Source: Paludibacteraceae bacterium
GTDB lineage: Bacteria > Bacteroidota > Bacteroidia > Bacteroidales > Paludibacteraceae
Direction: 5' to 3'
DNA: 17,707 bases
Assembly: GCA_017402895.1 (NCBI GenBank)
Contig: JAFPLG010000072.1
Coordinates: 1 to 17,707, forward strand
In this document: piece after piece, positions 15,001 through 17,707 of the stretch
How the letters are laid out: the number at the start of each line of letters is the position of its first letter
Position numbering within the stretch: position 1 is the first letter of the stretch
The notes under the pieces: generated by a model
What the model was told of the DNA's origin: nothing
The model's database searches: none
What the model saw: the letters and a program-made list of their open reading frames with translations, nothing else
Position numbers and translations under genes: made by a program

Positions 15001-16017
15001 ATGTCTAACGACAAACGACAAACGACAAACGACCAATGTTCACAGGCCCACCGCAGTGGGTTTGTGAACATTGTCGGTAATCCTAACGTGGGCAAATCCA
15101 CGCTGATGAATGCGCTGGTGGGCGAGCGCCTGTCGATTATCACATCCAAGGCGCAAACTACCCGCCATCGTATCCTCGGCATCGTCAACGGAGATGACTT
15201 CCAAATGGTGTATTCCGATACGCCGGGCGTCCTCTCTCCAAACTATCGGCTCCAGGAACAGATGCTCGAGTTCTCGCGCTCAGCCCTGGTGGATGCCGAC
15301 GTCCTGCTTTATGTCACCGAGCCGCAAGACTCTATCGACCGCAATGCCGATTTTGTCGATAAGGTCAAGCGCATGGCTGCGGCTGGCACCAAAGTCTTTC
15401 TCATTATCAACAAGATAGATCTTACTACCCAGGATACCCTCGAGCGTCTGGTTGACTTCTGGCATGCCCAACTGCCCGAGGCTACGATATTTCCTATCTC
15501 TGCCCAGGAGCGCTTTGGCGTGGCCCAATTGTTCGACGCCATCCGCGAGGCATTGCCCGTCGGACCGCCGTTCTTCCCCAAGGATCAACTGACCGACAAA
15601 CCTGCCCGTTTCTTCGTCAACGAAATCATCCGCGAGAAGATTCTTCTCAACTACGACAAGGAGATTCCGTACTCCGTAGAGGTAGAGGTAGAGTCCTTCA
15701 AAGAAGTAGAAAGAAAAAAGTCTTTTAGTCCGAAGGACGGTCTTTCAGCGGAGCGGTCTTTCAGTGATAACGGTCTTTCAGGCGAAGCCGGTCCATCGCT
15801 GCACATCAGTGCAGTGATATATTGCGAGCGCGACAGCCAGAAGGGTATCATCATCGGTCGTGCCGGCTCTGCTCTCAAACGTGTAGGGTCTATGGCACGC
15901 AAAGACATCGAGGAGTTCTTCCAGCGTCCTGTCTTCCTCGAGCTCTTTGTCAAGGTGGATCGCGATTGGCGCTCCAACCAGAACCGCCTCCGCCACTATG
16001 GCTACGATTTGTCATAA
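15001..16017 (+). CDS. era: GTPase Era with repeat-derived N-terminus and KH-domain insertion
   Basis: Ribosome-assembly GTPase that binds the 3' end of 16S rRNA. The G1 motif is at 26-34 (GNPNVGKST), G3 at 73-76 (DTPG), G4 at 137-140 (NKID), and the KH loop at 285-289 (IGRAG). The 338 residues exceed the roughly 295-300 usual for Era. Two stretches explain this. Residues 3-12 (NDKRQTTNDQ) are encoded by four 7-bp repeats. Residues about 241-264 (from SFSPKD to GEAG) are encoded by four hairpin repeats, inserted between a strand of the KH domain (VEVEVESFK) and the next (LHISAVIYCERDS). ATG 15001 is the only in-frame start before the G1 region; no GTG or TTG serves. The frame is intact, so Era is likely functional. 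It is one base after the M16 gene. Confidence 0.95.
   Translation: MSNDKRQTTNDQCSQAHRSGFVNIVGNPNVGKSTLMNALVGERLSIITSKAQTTRHRILGIVNGDDFQMVYSDTPGVLSPNYRLQEQMLEFSRSALVDADVLLYVTEPQDSIDRNADFVDKVKRMAAAGTKVFLIINKIDLTTQDTLERLVDFWHAQLPEATIFPISAQERFGVAQLFDAIREALPVGPPFFPKDQLTDKPARFFVNEIIREKILLNYDKEIPYSVEVEVESFKEVERKKSFSPKDGLSAERSFSDNGLSGEAGPSLHISAVIYCERDSQKGIIIGRAGSALKRVGSMARKDIEEFFQRPVFLELFVKVDRDWRSNQNRLRHYGYDLS
15007..15034. repeat. Heptanucleotide array 6 (4 units) at the era start
   Basis: AACGACA three times, then AACGACC. The array starts two codons after the era ATG and is translated. Four copies keep the frame; gain or loss of one or two copies would shift it. Confidence 0.85.
15721..15791. repeat. 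Hairpin-repeat array A (4 units) inside era
   Basis: Units start at 15721, 15741, 15757 and 15774 (spacing 20, 16, 17). Each is TCTTTCA (TCTTTTA in unit 1), then a small stem-loop, then GG. The stem-loops are GTCC-GAA-GGAC, GC-GGA-GC, GT-GATA-AC and GGC-GAA-GCC. The shared TCTTTCAG is translated as SFS in units 1 and 3 and as GLS in units 2 and 4, so the repeat exists at the DNA level, not the protein level. Confidence 0.85.
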
Positions 16018-16044
16018 TTACCATTGACCAATCACCAATGACCA
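16017..16044. repeat. Heptanucleotide array 7 (4 units) between era and the hydrolase
   Basis: Units: ATTACCA, TTGACCA, ATCACCA, ATGACCA. It begins at the last base of the era stop and ends 2 bases before the preferred hydrolase start. The last unit contains an alternative in-frame ATG at 16038. Confidence 0.78.
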
Positions 16045-16046
16045 AC

Positions 16047-17126
16047 ATGCGCCGAGCAACGCTCATATTCCTTTTGTTGGCTGCATGCCTCGTCGGCTAT
16101 GCTGCCGATAAGGTCATGGAACGAGCCGTCTCGTATTCCTCTCTTGACCAGAACAATGAGCCTGTCCTCCTCTCCGGTCTGTTGAGCGTGCCGCAGGGAA
16201 AAACGCCCCGAGGCATCATCCTCATTCCGCATTTTACCATCAGTTCCGTAGCCGAGTCGCCCTCCGTTAAGCCGACGGGCGAAGCAAAAGCTTTTCGCGA
16301 GGATTATGTGCTCGTCATGCCCGACTATATCGGCTATGGCGCCACTGCCGATCGCGTCCATCCGTATCTGGCGGGGGAACTGACCGCTCGCAACACCGTA
16401 GATATGCTTCTCTCCGTCCGTCCCATCCTGGACAGTATGGCGCTGGGCATATCGCTGGATAGTATCTATATCGTGGGCTTTTCCCAGGGTGGGGCAGCGG
16501 CCCTCTGGACTCTCCGACTCCTGGAGGAGCAGTATGCCGACCGCATCTATGTCCGTCGCTGTTTCGCAGGAAGTGGGCCCTACGATGTGGCTTCCACGTT
16601 CGACCAGGCGGTCCTCACGAACCATGTAACCTTGCCGCTCACAATTCCGATGCTTATCCTCGGAACGAGCGAAGCCTACGGCTTGAATCTGCAGGTCGAT
16701 TCGCTCTTCACACCGGCTATGGTCCGCTATAATGCCAAGTATGTAGCCTCGAAGCAATACAAGGGAATGCAACTCTTCTTCCGTTTCCCCTGCCGCAAAG
16801 CCACGCATTGGCTGACGCCCTATGGTATGGATAAATCACGACCTGAGACGTCTCGCTTCTATAGTGGCATGCTGCGTTCTAGCTTGGTGCATTATCCAAT
16901 CGACGGCCAGTCATCAGATTCGATCTGTCCGCAATGGACGCCCCGCACACCGGTCTATGTCTTCCATTCCACCCGGGATGATATCGTCTCCTTCCGCAAC
17001 GCCGAACACCTCCGCCGTTGTTACGCGTCCTGCCCCTCTTTCACGTGGGACTTCGGTAACTACGGAGGCCATTACCGTTCGGTGCTCACCTTCTTTCCGC
17101 GTGTAAAGCGCCTTCTCGAGCAGTAA
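16047..17126 (+). CDS. Secreted alpha/beta hydrolase (esterase or lipase-like)
   Basis: A 359-residue serine hydrolase. A signal sequence covers residues 1-20 (MRRATLIFLLLAACLVGYAA). LAAC at 11-14 could also be a lipobox, so it may be periplasmic or a lipoprotein. The nucleophile elbow is GFSQGG with S146. The likely acid is D311 or D312 in STRDD, and the likely histidine is H342 in GGHYRS. MPDYIGYGAT before the elbow resembles secretory lipase and dipeptidyl-peptidase-like hydrolases. Substrate is unknown. ATG 16047 is preferred; ATG 16038 would add MTN and lies within the heptamer array. A longer open frame to 15822 overlaps era and has no family support. It is 29 bases after era and may share its transcript. 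Confidence 0.88.
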   Translation: MRRATLIFLLLAACLVGYAADKVMERAVSYSSLDQNNEPVLLSGLLSVPQGKTPRGIILIPHFTISSVAESPSVKPTGEAKAFREDYVLVMPDYIGYGATADRVHPYLAGELTARNTVDMLLSVRPILDSMALGISLDSIYIVGFSQGGAAALWTLRLLEEQYADRIYVRRCFAGSGPYDVASTFDQAVLTNHVTLPLTIPMLILGTSEAYGLNLQVDSLFTPAMVRYNAKYVASKQYKGMQLFFRFPCRKATHWLTPYGMDKSRPETSRFYSGMLRSSLVHYPIDGQSSDSICPQWTPRTPVYVFHSTRDDIVSFRNAEHLRRCYASCPSFTWDFGNYGGHYRSVLTFFPRVKRLLEQ

Positions 17127-17128
17127 AT

Positions 17129-17156
17129 CTGCCATTTTGTCAGTCATTTTCTGCCA
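17129..17156. promoter_or_regulatory. Inverted-repeat activator site candidate upstream of dnaK
   Basis: CTGCCA-TTT-TGTCAG (17129-17143) is an inverted repeat with 5 of 6 pairs matching. Another CTGCCA lies at 17151-17156. It starts just after the hydrolase stop, about 30-60 bases upstream of the sigma-54-like element. Confidence 0.4.
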
Positions 17157-17186
17157 AAACATACCAATCCTGTGCTAAATTCGATT

Positions 17187-17202
17187 TGGCACGGGATTTG
17201 TC
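17187..17202 (+). promoter_or_regulatory. Sigma-54-like promoter of dnaK
   Basis: TGGCACG, four bases, TTGT matches the -24/-12 sigma-54 consensus TGGCAC-N5-TTGC with correct GG-to-G spacing of 12, apart from T instead of C at -12. No TAnnTTTG element is visible in the gap. Transcription from here would start near 17213 and include the whole hairpin-repeat array in the dnaK leader. Confidence 0.45.
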
Positions 17203-17220
17203 ATATCTAGGGTGACTGAG

Positions 17221-17295
17221 TCTTTCAGCGAAGCGATCTTTCAGTGAACGACAGTGAACGGTCTTTCAGTGAAACGGTCTTTCAGCCGAAGGCGG
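17221..17295. repeat. Hairpin-repeat array B (4 units) in the dnaK leader
   Basis: TCTTTCAG occurs at 17221, 17237, 17262 and 17278. Stem-loops after TCTTTCA are GC-GAA-GC, GT-GA-AC, GT-GAA-AC and GCC-GAA-GGC. Unit 2 is followed by an extra partial copy (CAGTGAACGG). Same family as the array in era, but noncoding here. Apart from these repeats, the candidate promoter sites and an A/T-rich stretch before the ATG, the gap 17127-17333 holds nothing I recognise. Confidence 0.85.
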
Positions 17296-17333
17296 TCATA
17301 AATTTGATTGTTAAATAAAATTTATATACAACT

Positions 17334-17707
17334 ATGTCTAAGATTATTGGAATTGATTTAGGAACTACGAACTCCTGCGTTGCTGTTATGGAAGGCAACG
17401 AACCTATTGTGATTGCCAACTCGGAAGGCAAGCGTACTACGCCTTCTGTTGTCGGTTTTGTAGAGGGCGGTGAGCGTAAGGTAGGTGATCCGGCTAAGCG
17501 TCAGGCTATTACCAACCCGACCAAGACCGTCTATTCGATCAAGCGCTTTATGGGTGAGACCTACGATCGTCTCCAGAAGGAGATCGAGCGCGTTCCGTAT
17601 AAAGTAGCTAAGGGCGACAACAACACCCCGCGTGTTGATATCGACGGACGTCTCTATACCCCGCATGAGATCTCGGCTATCATCCTCCAGAAGATGAAGA
17701 AGACCGC
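17334..17707 (+). CDS. dnaK: Chaperone DnaK (Hsp70), N-terminal part
   Basis: The gene runs off the right edge; about 124 codons are visible. The N-terminus is the diagnostic Hsp70 ATPase start: [21 protein letters not shown] with phosphate loop DLGTTNS. It continues with [33 protein letters not shown] and [16 protein letters not shown]. This is cytoplasmic DnaK, which folds and refolds proteins with DnaJ and GrpE. ATG 17334 matches the family start exactly and follows an A/T-rich leader. It lies 207 bases after the hydrolase stop with its own candidate promoter, so it is probably a separate, stress-regulated unit. Confidence 0.97.
   Translation, partial: MSKIIGIDLGTTNSCVAVMEGNEPIVIANSEGKRTTPSVVGFVEGGERKVGDPAKRQAITNPTKTVYSIKRFMGETYDRLQKEIERVPYKVAKGDNNTPRVDIDGRLYTPHEISAIILQKMKKT

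Noticed and set aside
12102..15188. Very long open frame (1028 codons) on the minus strand opposite the M16 protease gene
   Set aside because: The plus-strand gene has a signal peptide, the HxxEH motif and a full M16 fold. The antisense frame is open because of codon bias and has no recognisable domain.
15822..16046. N-terminal extension of the hydrolase into era
   Set aside because: It overlaps 65 codons of era in another frame, and the signal peptide begins at 16047.
1..17707. Mobile element, phage, defence or secretion system island
   Set aside because: No integrase, transposase, terminal repeats, phage genes, toxin-antitoxin pair or tRNA junction was found; all large genes are core functions.

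Overview
The window looks like a chromosomal segment of a Bacteroidales (Bacteroidota) bacterium. The evidence is several TTGC-N19-TAnnTTTG promoters of the Bacteroides type, absence of clear Shine-Dalgarno sequences, A/T-rich leaders before start codons, a DUF3078 outer-membrane protein, and the gene pair zapA-rny. Species cannot be named from the sequence. Nearly everything is core metabolism or housekeeping: no phage, insertion sequence, CRISPR array, tRNA, rRNA or defence island was seen.

Layout. (1) Positions 2-2690, plus strand: the end of a DUF3078 protein, a small coiled-coil protein, zapA and rny (RNase Y), closely packed and probably one operon for envelope, division and RNA decay. 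(2) Positions 2708-4185, minus strand: a TrmN6-like tRNA methyltransferase and a CcdA/DsbD-like membrane protein with histidine-rich segments. (3) Positions 4262-7840, plus strand: an NtrY-like sensor kinase and glutamate dehydrogenase, a possible nitrogen-related pair. Kinase and membrane protein diverge from one symmetric promoter. (4) Positions 7877-9595, minus strand: a SulP anion transporter whose start codon is unclear. (5) Positions 9759-12018: kbl-tdh, the two-step pathway from threonine to glycine and acetyl-CoA. (6) Positions 12090-17126: a secreted M16 metalloprotease, the GTPase Era, and a secreted alpha/beta hydrolase. (7) From 17334: the start of dnaK behind a possible sigma-54 promoter.

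The unusual layer is the short tandem repeats. A degenerate heptanucleotide family (roughly WWYNRCM in gene orientation) forms seven arrays: at gene ends, at the start of era and four times in or at the end of trmN6. A separate unit of about 16 bp, with the form TCTTTCA + stem + GAA + complementary stem + GG, occurs four times as an in-frame insertion in the Era KH domain and four times in the dnaK leader. Its stems differ from copy to copy but stay complementary. Further arrays of period 16 and 8 lie just before tdh and just after it. These arrays are the best candidates here for something undescribed; the genes themselves belong to known families.
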